Shown here piece by piece: positions 31,845 through 42,900 of a DNA stretch of 45,949 bases. Source of the stretch: Trebouxia sp. TZW2008 (Eukaryota > Chlorophyta > Trebouxiophyceae > Trebouxiales > Trebouxiaceae); the NCBI GenBank assembly GCA_002118135.1, contig BDIU01000377.1, positions 173-46,121 on the forward strand, written 5' to 3'. The stretch's first letter is position 1. The number at the start of each line of letters is the position of its first letter. The position numbers and the translations under genes were made by a program. The notes below the pieces were generated by a model. It made no database searches, was not told where the DNA came from, and saw only the letters and a list, made by a program, of their open reading frames with translations.

Positions 31845-34800
31845 TTAGTCTTTCTTGCTGGCCTCCTTTTTCTTGTCCTTGGTTGGGTTTGTTGAGCCAA
31901 GTGCTTCAAAGTAGCTGCACAGCCCAGTAGAAAGTCAAATCTTGGCTTTTGTTGACACACCCCAGTGCATTATGCAAGGGGACAAAGTACAAAAGTGTTT
32001 GGGAAAACTCTCAGCACCAACCGCAGAATTGTTTTGTGCCGAGACATAGCCTTTGGCAGCTGCTAAGTCAAACAATACCTGCAAACTGCACTTCCTGCCA
32101 CGAGTGCAATGTCAAGCTCTGAAGTGATGCTCACACAGGACACTGCACATGTCGTTGCAAATGCACATGGTTGTTCAAGACAGCATGCAAATTCTGGCAG
32201 GAGAGAAGAAGTGCAACCTGTCTGTGAGATGGTCTGTCAGCATGAGGCCTGAGAGGTGTATGCGTCTGAGGCCAGGGCAGGTGCCGTCAGTCAGCACACG
32301 CCCCAGCCCTACCTTGCCATCCTGCCCTGCATTCCTGCAATACCACACGGACGCATTGACCACCCACGCAACCATTGATTGGAACGTGTCACGTGCAGAC
32401 TCCAAGTTGCTACCAAACTTGAGAGAAGTCTCACATTCTACTAGACGGTCCGTTATGCTGCTCTTGCTGGTCTGCTGATGTTTCCACATGCATGAAACTT
32501 GTTTCATGAAGATCTTGTCCTTCAAGCAGGTCATCAAGCGCTTGAGATCAAGCTAACCAAAACCGCATAGTATGTCAGCTGACTGGCTGACCTGGACCGA
32601 CCAAGTATCTGTCTGATACTCGGTCCAAGAGGGACCATGCACTGCAGCATCTATCCATTTTCATTCCAAAAAACAATTGCCAGCATGTCAAGGAATGATT
32701 GAATAAAGTAGGCTGACCTGTAGATGTAGACAACTCTGCCAGGTATGAGTGGGTTGTATCCCTTGTCTTTGGCCTCATGCAGTTGATTGCCCTCGCCCTT
32801 GGGACTCCCCTCTGCCTTGTTGTCTGCAAACCACTCGAAGTTTTTATGTTACCCAAATTGACTTCTGTCTGATGCACAGGATCACTGCGTGATTTTGATG
32901 AAGTGTTGTACTCCTTGTCCTTGGCCTCATGCAGTTGGTTGCCCTTGCTCTTGGGGCTCCCCTCTGCCTTGTTATCTGCAAATCAAAAAAGTTGTCAAGT
33001 CATTCATATTGACCTCTGTCTGATGCACAGGATCACTCTGTGTTGTCTGACGTAATGCACAGGGTCATCACATCAGTGTGCAATTGGTTGTCCTTGCCCT
33101 TGGGGCTCCCCTCTGCTTTGTCATGTGATGGCCATTCAATGCTGACAACTGTTCTGAGGCTCATTTCAAGGTGAAGCTGATGCACCCTTTCAACAGCACT
33201 TGATGCATGCAACATTTGCGCCATCCACCTTGCACAGCCATGCTGGGCCTTGTTTCTGGCTTGCTGGATAAACAGCCTGTGAGCCACGTTTGCTGGCAAA
33301 CATAGCCGTACTGAACCCTTTGCATCACCCAGAGTATGAAGACTGCAAGCATTGTGGGCAGAATGTAGTGCGTGCAAACATTGGCAACACCTTCAGCATC
33401 ACTCTGGGCCTTGTTTCTAGCATGGGAGCTAAAAGCGGTGAGCCCTAGCCAGGAACCCACTTTGCTGCCTGCCACTGTGCGTGCCATTTGGGTGTACTTC
33501 CTCAGCTCTGGGTGAGTATCCTCATTCTGCACGCCACAACTGTATGATCATGCGGGTGGTAGTCGCGGTGGTGGCGGTGATGGTGGCGGCGGTGGCGGTG
33601 GTGGTCAGGGTCAGGGTCAGGGTGAGGGCAATGGTATGTGCAAGTCTCTATGACAGATGATGATGCTTGGCACATCTTGGCGTGCATACCAGCACTGTGT
33701 GTCTTTGTTTGAGCAGATTGCTTGAGCACTTGGAGAACACAGCAGTAGCATGGTAAACAGTGACCACAACATGAAACCATTTCTTATCATTTTGTCAAGT
33801 GTCAGGAGTGACTGCACGCAGGATTGACAGGGACCTTGCGCTGTCAAACAAATTGGAATCTGCAGTGCAGCTCCCACAAGCACTGGGTCTGCATTGCATG
33901 CATTTGCAGCTTTGCCAGATGCATCAAGTAGCAGCAATGAAACTGACCTTGGAAGCAGCCTCCCAGTCGTACTCTGACAGCTCCTCATACAGTGCCACCA
34001 CGCTCTCTTGTGAAATCCTGCATCAATGCAACAACTACAGTTGATCCTTTTGTGAGAATCAACACCAGATGTGCCTACATTGCAGGGTCTGCTTATACCT
34101 GAAATGGGCCTTGCACAAGTGCCAAGCAGTAACAAAAGCATGATCATGCACAACGCTCTTTTGCAAAACCCTGTATGCATGCAAAGACTGTGAATGTTTC
34201 TTACGAGTGAACATCATTTGTCTATATTGCAGGACCTGCTTATACCTGAAGAAGACCTTGCACAGGTGCCAAGAAGCAACAAAAAGCATGTTCATACATG
34301 ACACCCTGATGTTTGCACATGATGACAAGCATACACAAGGGTGGTGATACATCAGAAGATGGCAAGCATGCTGTGGACGTGCCAAGCAAAATTGTGCAGC
34401 TAGCGCGTGTCAAGATGCAGGGTGCTGACTGCGGCACAAGAGTAAGTTGCAGATGTTTGTCCATGCTGCATTGTATACCACACATCTGCTGCTAATATGT
34501 CACTTCTGATGTTGATTGTTTCATGTAGAGGACAACATGGCATGAGCTAGTCAGGCAGATTTGATATCACGATACTTGGATATTTATGGGGCTCAGATTC
34601 TGAGTCAGTGCTTCACATTGTAGAGAAGCAGATCAACCACTGATGCTATCAGAGTCTGGGTCAACATACCACAATTCAAGAAGCAGATCAGCTTTGATGA
34701 TAGCAGATTCTGGGTCAGTGTTTACAAAGTAGAGAAGCAGATCACCTACTGATGATGTCATCCCGGTACACCACTGAAGTGACACAGTCAGAGCATGAGG

Positions 34801-37800
34801 ATGCTAAATCCGGCTCACAGCACATGGGAGGGGCAAAGGCATAGCAGTGCATATTGGAAATGCCTCGGGCCTGCAGCAACATGGCCAGCAGGGCTGCTGC
34901 ACCAGCCCCTAGGGAATGCCCCACTAGCGTCAGCTGGTAGTCATCTTTGATAGCCTGTGTCACATGCCAAAGACAGGCTGACAGTCTTTGATGATAGATC
35001 AAGGCACACAACTGAAATGGTGCAGGCCTGCATCATCATGGCCAGCAGGGCTGCTGCACCAGCCCCTGGGGAGTGCCCTAGTAGAATCAGCTCGTAGTCA
35101 TCCTTGCTAGCCTGTAACCCATTGCAAGACAGCATGTGGGAATGCATCAAGTCAAGCAGATGAAGTGAGAGCGCTCAGCATGGCCAGCCGCTAGGGAAAG
35201 CTCTACCAGCATCATCCTTGGTGGCCCATATCACACCGAGGCTGTCAGTTCAGGACAGCCAAGTAACCTATGCACTCAGACACTTGGTGACCGCACGTGT
35301 TGCAAGCGGAGTCATGTCATATGAACATTGCCACAGGTAAAGAATACAAGCATGACCATGAAAGGTGTGCCATCAACGGGCATAACATAGTGGGCTTGCA
35401 GTGCTGTGATCTTTGTCATAGCTCAGCATGCACAGGCAGCTCCAGATCTATGCTGATCATTGACTCAAGTTACTGTCCAAGACAGACTTGCACAAACGTT
35501 GGCATGCCATGCAGTAGCTTTGGGATGCCATGCAGAAGCATCACACTGCACACATGATCACCCTGCTAGCTTTACCACAGATACAACAAGATCAATTCTG
35601 CATAGTGAACGCCAGTTCAGGACACACCTGAGCCAGGCTGAAGATGCGGTCAAAGAGGTACAGGGCAGACGCATTCATGCCGCTGTGCGCCATGTGCTTG
35701 CCATTGTCAAACACCTGCACAAAGTAACAGCTGCACTCACTTGTAGTTGTCCTCAGTATTGTCAAGAGCATTGCCATTGATTCAATCAAGCAGAGCACAG
35801 GAGCTGCCATCAACTCACAGCATAAGCCATGGTGATTGTCATCAATGTCTGGACAGCATGAGAGCTGACTTCTCGTATCAGGGACATCAGACTTTGGAAA
35901 CTGCAAGTAGCATATGTTTGCAAAGGGCCAGTCAGAAACAGGCAGCAAGGCAAAAAGGTGTGATCTGCGTCGTATGAATGCCATTGCAGAAGGGCAGCTG
36001 ACAAGGCAGCAGTATCAAGTTACACAGGGCATGACTGAGAGTGACTGACCACAGGCAAGGCGGTGATGTCAGTGACCACATCCTCCACAGCCCACGTGCC
36101 TCTGATTGCTACCACCACTTCCTTCTTGTCAGTATGGGTAGCCACATAGTAGGCTGGCTCATGCTCCCCCCAGGTTGCTGTCATTTTGGCAAAATTCAGA
36201 TGATATCCTGCAGGAACATAGCGCTTGTGCTTATTACTGCTGCCTGCAATACCAAAAGCCAACTTGTAATGGCAGTGGGTGAGGACAGGCAAAGATGGGC
36301 ATGACTGCAGCTGCAAACGAGAGTACAGGGAGCTATTAAATCACAGATGTGAATGTGCGTATGGGATCCAGGTGAAAGCAAGTCACACACAGCAGATTAT
36401 GAACAAGCTGACAAGCCTGCATGGTCTTATGTGCAGTCACTGCAGCGCATCGCTGTGGCGTGAACAACAGCAATTGAAGCTCAGCAGCACGCTCTGCTAT
36501 GCAGGCAAAGATGCATGCAAAGTCAACGCACTGGCAGTGCAAGCAAAGCTAGAAGAAGGGAGGTGCACCACGAGTTGTAAGCACCTCCTTCAGGTTTGGC
36601 TCTGTCCCAGCTTCATATGCATACTCAGCAAACCACAAGTAGTACGCTAGCTTGTCCACCAGATCTGTAGCCACCTGCACAAAACAGCAAGAACCTGGCA
36701 GGAAACGCATTGTCTTGCTTGGCTTTGGTAGGATATGACACAGCTGCATCACAGTGCTGACAAACACAAGCTGGTTCATCACGACAGGACCTGGGCCACG
36801 TACATTCAGCACTTGCACTAGGGATAAATGGTTGCTGTGTCATAGGTGCAGTAGCATACTATCATTGGCAGGGCATGCTATGTGAGCTGGCAAACCAGTA
36901 TGCAGAGTACAGAATTGGCTGATCTGTGCAGCTGAGATTGGCGTTCACAACAGTGAGGGGGAGCCGCCAGTGCATTCGGCACTGAGCGTGTCACACTGTA
37001 TTGTGTGCACGTCAGAAGGCATTGCAGGAGGATAGCCACATTTATTGTGCAAGATACAGAATACAGCGGCCTGGAATGGTGTCACCGGTCATCACGGGCA
37101 TGTGGAGAAGAGGGTGGATCTGTCAAGTGTACGGTTGTGGTCAATTTATGACTACAGTTGCTGAGTGGAGTTCTCTTGCCAGCAGGATCCAGCAAGTTAC
37201 AGCTGAAATTTCATCACAATGGAAATGCAATCATCCCCATCACTGTGATGCACTAACGTGGGACTGTTTGAGCTGTACATAAAGACATTGTCCGACTTTG
37301 TCAGAAGTAACTATGTCGACTTGCAGGGCATCAGTAGTAACACTTGTGTGCCATATATAGTGGCAAGAGCATGCTGAGCAGAATGACCATCACAGGTCAC
37401 ATCACAGGCATACCTGCTTGCCGCTGGGGAAATTGTCCACCACAGGGTTCCGCCTAAAGTGGTCATAAAGATAGAAGAGTCGAACAGCCAGCTCATGGGT
37501 CGGCAACGGATCAATCTTGCTCAGTGCTGGCAAGTGCTCTTTGCCTCTGCATATTGACAACTCAGGTTCTGCATGCTGACAACATGAGATGAGCTTAGAT
37601 GCTCAGCTACATGGCAAGCAGTAGTCTAATTGTGCTGTGATATTAAGGTGTATAGACAGATCGCTATTGCATGCTTTGAGAGGCTGCTGGAGATCTTCAG
37701 CAGACATGGTGGTTGGTTTCATGCGTACTTGGTCAAGGTCATGGCCAGCTCCCTGAGCACCTTCCATGCACCTGTTTCTGCAAGGTCTCCAGGTGGCTCC

Positions 37801-38323
37801 CAGTCCCAGATTGAACTGCTGCCACCATCGTCAGGCTCTTGACTTAAGACTTGCTGCTTCTGCACTTGCAGCATAGCCCCAGCTTGCAAGCATGCCTTTT
37901 GAAAGTCGGATGCTGCCGCATGCCTGAGCAGTTTAAGCTCAACAGTCGTACCGGTCCGTTGCTGGCCAAAACTTGCAAGCCTCTGGCCACAGAGCATGCC
38001 AGCACCGCTTTGCATGCTATCGGCACTGACTGCTTCGGTCCAACATACCAGAGAAGAGCCGCGTTCTGTACGACGAAAAAGGTACGAAAGCCTGCAGATC
38101 AGTCACTTGATATTCAGATCACTGCAGCTAGCCTGCTGCTAGCGCAAGTCACATTTGGTGCGCTGCTACCTGGCAGCGCCGTGTCGGCACAGGGGCTGAG
38201 ATAATCGGGTTGCTGACTGGTTGCGGCAAGCAGTGGCGCTGCTAATCTAAACTTACCTGGATTTGTGTACACAAACACAGAGCCCTCGATGCAAGCGTGC
38301 GCGACACGAGACAGCAAGCGCAT
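31845..38323 (-). CDS. Class-3 lipase, sn-1 diacylglycerol-lipase-like (12 exons)
   Basis: Exons (minus strand): 38323-38257, 38065-37729, 37546-37414, 36674-36569, 36243-36050, 35714-35628, 34954-34746, 34017-33948, 33526-33391, 32823-32718, 32334-32218, 31914-31845 (TAA). All phases fit, giving 543 aa. Motifs in order: VVVAIRGTWAVEDVVTD (lipase_3 oxyanion region, about residue 260), LVGHSLGAG with the nucleophile Ser near 322, SVVYRDDIISR with the acid Asp near 373, and LMLTDHLTDSYFEAL with the His near 517. This order is the lipase_3 / DAG lipase family pattern, which releases a fatty acid from acylglycerols, often at membranes. A Lys-rich C-terminal tail follows (KDKKKEASKK). The N-terminal 180 residues are not recognised. 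Exons 7, 8, 9 and 10 each have extra decayed copies nearby. Reading on past the exon 11 donor would stop at 32175. Confidence 0.85.
32718..33130 (-). repeat. Triplicated linker exon of the lipase
   Basis: Three tandem copies encode DNKAEGSPKxxxNQLHEAKDK or a remnant. The copy at 32823-32718 continues into PLIPGRVVYIYR and a clean donor and is used in the gene model. The copy starting at 32983 has an intact TTTGCAG acceptor and frame but runs into a different 3' part without a clear donor. The copy near 33125-33077 has lost its acceptor. The first two could be alternative exons. Confidence 0.7.
33205..33290 (-). pseudogene. Fragment copy of lipase exon 9
   Basis: The minus strand carries AGAAACAAGGCCCAG (frame: ARNKAQ) inside a short relic of exon 33526-33391, which has HARNKAQSD. 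The surrounding bases have diverged and no donor is present. It is another partial tandem exon copy of the lipase. Confidence 0.5.
33543..33640. repeat. GGT/GGC trinucleotide and GGGTCA repeats
   Basis: A GGTGGC-type trinucleotide run is followed by GGTCAGGGTCAGGGTCAGGG, directly upstream on the coding strand of lipase exon 9, within the intron. On the minus strand it is a pyrimidine/CCA-rich tract that could serve as an extended polypyrimidine tract for the acceptor at 33527. It is not telomeric. Confidence 0.8.
34085..34320 (-). repeat. Two decayed tandem copies related to lipase exon 8
   Basis: Two similar units about 150 bp apart (minus strand near 34178-34085 and 34305-34235) share an AG acceptor-like start, CATGCTTTTGTTNCTNCTTGGCACNTGTGCAAGG and CAGGTATAAGCAG. 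The first begins VLQKSVV, resembling ISQESVV of the real exon 34017-33948, then diverges. They are probably dead exon copies. Confidence 0.45.
34590..34765. repeat. Three roughly 57-bp repeats spanning the lipase exon 7 donor
   Basis: Units share GATTCTGGGTCAGTG, then AGAGAAGCAGATCA and a TGATGATG-like end. The rightmost unit overlaps the exon 34954-34746 donor, so donor-like text is repeated twice downstream in the intron. The arrangement resembles unequal duplication of an exon end. Confidence 0.65.
34990..35235 (-). pseudogene. Two extra copies of the lipase catalytic-serine exon
   Basis: The copy beginning at about 35111 follows a TTACAG acceptor and reads ASKDDYELILLGHSPGAGAA, the counterpart of AIKDDYQLTLVGHSLGAGAA, with Leu changed to Pro after the Ser. 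It stays similar for about 35 codons, then diverges and lacks the acid-residue part. A third, internally deleted relic lies near 35225-35170 (minus strand), reading GCCACCAAGGATGATG. Neither supports a second lipase gene. Confidence 0.75.
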
Positions 38324-39575
38324 CAGCTGTGGTTCTCAGCCGAGAATGTGACGAGATGGCAGGAACTGCAGAATCTGCTCGTCAAGACGTGAACGACGAC
38401 ATCTGATCTACCGCTGTTCGTATCAGCAGCCGTTGTCACGCGTCCTTGCGTGCCATTCACGACGCCTGCTCGTTTATACCTTCAACTCGTTATGCGTACG
38501 TCACTGCTGCGCAAATTGCGACATCCGCATGTTTCAAAACGCTTCGACACTGCTTGGGCTCCTGCTTAGGGCAATAGCCAGGCAACGCCCTCTGGCGTGC
38601 AATTTACATGCAAATTTTGTTGCCTGACATGCTGTGCCTGTTCACACCTTTCGGACATCACAAAAGATCAGGTCAATGGGTCAGACGCGTTTGTAACGGT
38701 GCATGGACATGACAGCCAAGTTGCATGTCAAGCTGCAACATGATAAAGTCAAGTGAAGATGAATCAATTGTCAAAGATGTGCAGAAGATCGTGTACGCTG
38801 GACAGTAGTGAATCATCCCTTGCATCAATGCTACGGGCAAAAGCCTGGACCGCAAACCAAGCTGCTATGCTCAGACAGTGAGATGAGCTTTAGGGCCTTG
38901 CCAGAAGAACCTTGCAGAACCCACTTTAAAGTTGCAGCGCCCCTATGCCGAGCTGTGCTTCAATGGACGTCCATGGCTTTAGCCTGCAATTGGACAAGAT
39001 CATCCGGATGCAGACCATTGAAAAACAGGAGCTCTTTCCTGATTCATTGCAATCTTGCTGGCGCTTGCACCAGCTTCCCAAGTTTGAGTGCATCAAATGC
39101 AGCAGTGCAAACAGACCCTTGTTCAGTATATGTTAGCTGTGCAGAGTATAATGACACTGGCATGCTTTGTACCTGCAGCAAACTGAGCAGAACATTGAGG
39201 CTTGCTTGTTCCATGCAAGCATTGATTCAATGGCTGGCTGGCTGACTGACCTGAAGTAGAGTGTTGTTGACCATCCAGACCTTGCATTCCATCAAGGTTA
39301 GCCTTCAGCCTGCATCAGCATGCAAATGCATGCATAGCAGTTGCAAAACACAATTCATGCATGCATCTGACATGTATCCATCATCATGATGAGCCTGTCC
39401 AAAACGACAGGTTTTGTCAGACATGCCAGCATGTTGGCACAAGCTGTGCTTATATTAAGCACAAACAGTGCATCAAACAAGAACACAAGTCTGAAACAGC
39501 TCACAAATCAGCATGGATCCAGACCACAGACAGCTGAGACAGCAGCCATAGAGTACCAGTGATCAAAGACAGCCA
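38324..39575. other. Intergenic region between lipase 5' end and hydrolase 3' end
   Basis: The part nearest 38324-38560 is richer in CG dinucleotides and should hold the lipase promoter. Open frames around 38800-39250 exist on both strands, including a minus-strand stretch near 39035-38955 that looks mildly coding, but none could be linked by splice sites to either neighbour. No gene is called. Confidence 0.4.
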
Positions 39576-39577
39576 TA

Positions 39578-39850
39578 AGTCACTTGTGCACAGGCAAACC
39601 AGATTCTGCAGATTCATGCAGTGCTGTTGCTGCACGACTCACCAGAGTCATTTGTGCACAGGCAGACCGGATTCTGCAAGTTCACCCGGCAGCTTTGCAG
39701 CGAGGGCAGGATGCTCAAAGTTGCCACAGTGGCCACATTGCGCAACCCAACTGGCACTGCTTGATGTTCTCCTCATAGTTGTGTGCAAATTCAGGGTTGG
39801 TGAACTGCAAGGCTTGGCATCTCAACCCCACAAGACCAGTGACTCCATAG
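39578..39850 (-). pseudogene. Decayed copies of the hydrolase terminal exon
   Basis: The minus-strand segment about 39818-39648 starts after a CTTGCAG acceptor and reads FTNPEFAHNYEENIKQCQ, matching FVNPKFAHNYEENIKQCQ of the real terminal exon. It then shifts frame, although the end (SGLPVHK and TGA) is still recognisable at the DNA level. A shorter relic of the same 3' end lies at 39580-39620. These are tandem duplicates downstream of the functional stop. Confidence 0.75.
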
Positions 39851-39906
39851 GCAGCCTTTGCAGCAGAAATGCAACAGCAGTGCTTTGGCTGAGAGACTCA
39901 CCACAG

Positions 39907-42900
39907 TCACTTGTGCACAGGCAGACCGGATTTTGCAAATTCACCCAGCAGCTTTGCAACTAGGGCAGGATGCTCAAGGCTGCCCCAGTGGCCGCACTCC
40001 TCAAGCCACACAACCTGACACTGCTTGATGTTCTCCTCATAGTTGTGTGCAAACTTGGGGTTGACAAACTTGTCATTTCGACCCCACACGACCAGGGTTT
40101 CCATGGTGAGCTTTGGAAATTCAGAGCGGAGGTAGTAACCTTTGCCACGCACAAACGCCATGATGGCCTGATCCCACCCTGCAAACTAACAGCCTTCATG
40201 ATGGCGAGTTCACAACACAGATAATAGTGCAGGTGCTATGTATTTGTGGTCCAAAACTTGTCTCAGTGTGACAAGGTGCTGCTTGATCGTGGTTGATTGC
40301 AGCTGATTGCGCAAAGTATGACAGGGTGCCTGGAATTGAGACTGATCATGCTCTGTCTGGGATGTTGGACGAAACTCCTGCGCGTGCGCTTGCTGTTTCC
40401 CATGTTTCAGAGAGAACAGCATCTCGTTGTTCTCTGATTCAAAAGCAGCATGCAGCTTTGAACAGGCAGTCACATTTTCTGCCTGACTCATCCTGTGCAC
40501 GGCTTTTGCTTACATGTATGTTTCATATCATGTCTCATTGTGATTCTGATTCTATATTCGAGATGTGCTCATCATGTGTGAAGCAAATGATGGTGCGACA
40601 GATAGGTCAGAATGGACAACAGTGCTTGCTGCAAAGGTCCACAAACAGTGATGCTCGTCAGGTTCGCTATGTGACATATGCCAAGCATCTTGGAGCGTCA
40701 ATAGACGCTGCGTGGTGCAGCCTCATACGGGCATAGCAAGAATTGTGCAGAAAGTTTCCTGACATGTTCAAAATAGTAGGCAATGCTTTTAGGCAGCGCC
40801 AATGGGTACTGTGAGAGTGTTGATGACACACCTGGAACATCAGTGTGTAGACTGCTGACACGCATTATATCCTCAGAAGCCAATGACTGGTCATAGAAGA
40901 CAGCGCCAAAGTCCCTTCTGCGGAACCATTTACTGTGAACCACCTGTTTGCACAGCATAGCCGGAAGGTCAGAAACCCAAAAAGGACAATACCTTGAGGC
41001 GTCATGGTGAAAGACTCTGTGAACAGCAGCCTCCTGCTACAGCATAGCTGACATCAATGGCCTGCCAGCAGAACCATTAGGGCTGTTGTGATGCATGGTG
41101 GACAGCTGACTTCTTCAGTTGCTGACAAGTATTGAGCAAAATGCAACGATGCAGTAGTAAACCTGCACACGTTCCATGCAAGCAAACAAAGAAGAGCACC
41201 TGCAATTGATGAACAAACACATGCATTGGACAAAACAAAGCAGTCCCATAAGCTGTACTTTGTACAACAAACGTTACATGAAATGAAGTCATCAGGTTGC
41301 GCCTTCCTCTGCGGGTCAGCTGCTGTTTCCACAATAGCCGCTTGTGCCTGTGCTGAAATACCTTGTCTCAAGGTCATTTGAGCCAGTTTTCAGAATGCAG
41401 GCAGCTGGCAACAAACAACAGGCTGAGCAGCACCTTAATGATTTGCTGAGCAAGCCATCGGGGAAGCATTGGAAAGAAGCTGAGGCCCTGGTTCCAGGCT
41501 GCAGGGCCCAGCACAGCTAGCTTGGCTGTGGCTTCTGGATGGCGCAGGGCAAAGTCTATGGCAGTAGAAGCACCCATGCTGGAGCCCACTATCACTGCTG
41601 GCCGCTTCACCTGCACAACAAGCACACAGTCTACCTGCTTCCCCGATGGCTTGCTCAGCAATCGGGGAAGCATTGGAAAGAAGCTGAGGCCCTGGTTCCA
41701 GGCTGCAGGGCCCGGCACAGCTAGCTTGGGTGTGGCTTCTGGATGGTGCAGGGCAAAGTCTATGGCAGTAGAAGCACCCATGCTGGAGCCCACTATCACT
41801 GCTGGCGGCTTCACCTGCACAACAAGCACACAGGCTACTTGCTAACTGACAATCTACAACATCACAGTACACGCATGTGGTTAGTTTGGCTGTGACTTCT
41901 GGATGGTGCAGGGCAAAGTCTATGGCGGTAGAGGCACGAATGCTAGAGCCCACTATCAATGCCGGCCTTTTCACCTACACCAACAGCATCAAGCTTAAGC
42001 AAGATGATGGTGGTGCAGGGCAAGTCTATGGCAGTGGAGGCGCCTATGCTAGAACCAAACACTACTGCTGGCCTTTTCACCTGCATCAAAAGCATATACT
42101 CTGAGCGATGCACCAAAGCTATAGCCCACCACCACTGCTGGCCGCTTCACCTGCACTACAAGCATGCAGTCCACCTGTTACACGTAGATTATGCAAATGT
42201 ATATGTACAGGGCAAAGGCTATGGCATGAAAGGGACCTATGCTAGAAACACTCACTACTGCTGGCTGTTCCACCTGCACTATAAGCACAGAGTCAGTGAT
42301 GAAAGTGATGATGGTGCAGGGCAAAGTGTATGGCATTACTGGCACCAACACTCAAGCCCACTGTCACTGCTACCCACTTCACCTGCACCACAAGCACACA
42401 GCCTACCTGCTATACGATTGTCACCAAAATGCACAGGCAGTCCTGCTGCAAGCAAACTTGCGCAGCTTCAATGTATTAAACTTGGCAGTGGCCTTAGAGA
42501 TGGTGCAGAGCAAAGTCTACGAAAGTGACGGCACCTATACTGCAGTCCACTACCATTGTTGGCTGCTTGACCTGCATCACAAGCACAAAGCCTACCTGTG
42601 AACATGCACCGGGCCGAATGACAGGCAAAACGTACAGCCTGACCGCATGAGATCAGAGTCAGGGATCTTGACTGCTTAACTTATAGTTAAGCAGCCAGCG
42701 AGCATCAGACCAGCATCCATGCTTGGCCTGCTGGTGATTTGTCACGAAGCTGTTTCAGGGGTTTTGGCATAGAAAAGTACAAGCAGGCATGTCATGTAAT
42801 GTCGCTTGCAACTGCGGGCTGCACTTTGTTAAAGCAGCTCTTGTCGCCCACTGTATGCTGAAAAGTTGGCAGAAAGGGTGTTGTACAAGCACAGATTGGC

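Noticed and set aside
33600..33625. Telomere-like GGGTCA repeats
   Set aside because: The unit is not the plant or algal telomere type, has about three copies and lies inside a lipase intron.
34990..35111. A second lipase gene with GHSPGAG motif
   Set aside because: It is one exon only, in the same intron as the real serine exon, lacks the acid-residue segment and is best explained as a tandem exon copy.
38808..39245. Plus-strand open frame of 145 aa
   Set aside because: No start context, splice continuity or family resemblance; the opposite strand is also partly open, so coding direction cannot be supported.
41522..42601. Plus-strand open frames across the hydrolase exon array
   Set aside because: They are antisense shadows of the repeated minus-strand exon, which has a triad motif, splice sites and phase continuity.
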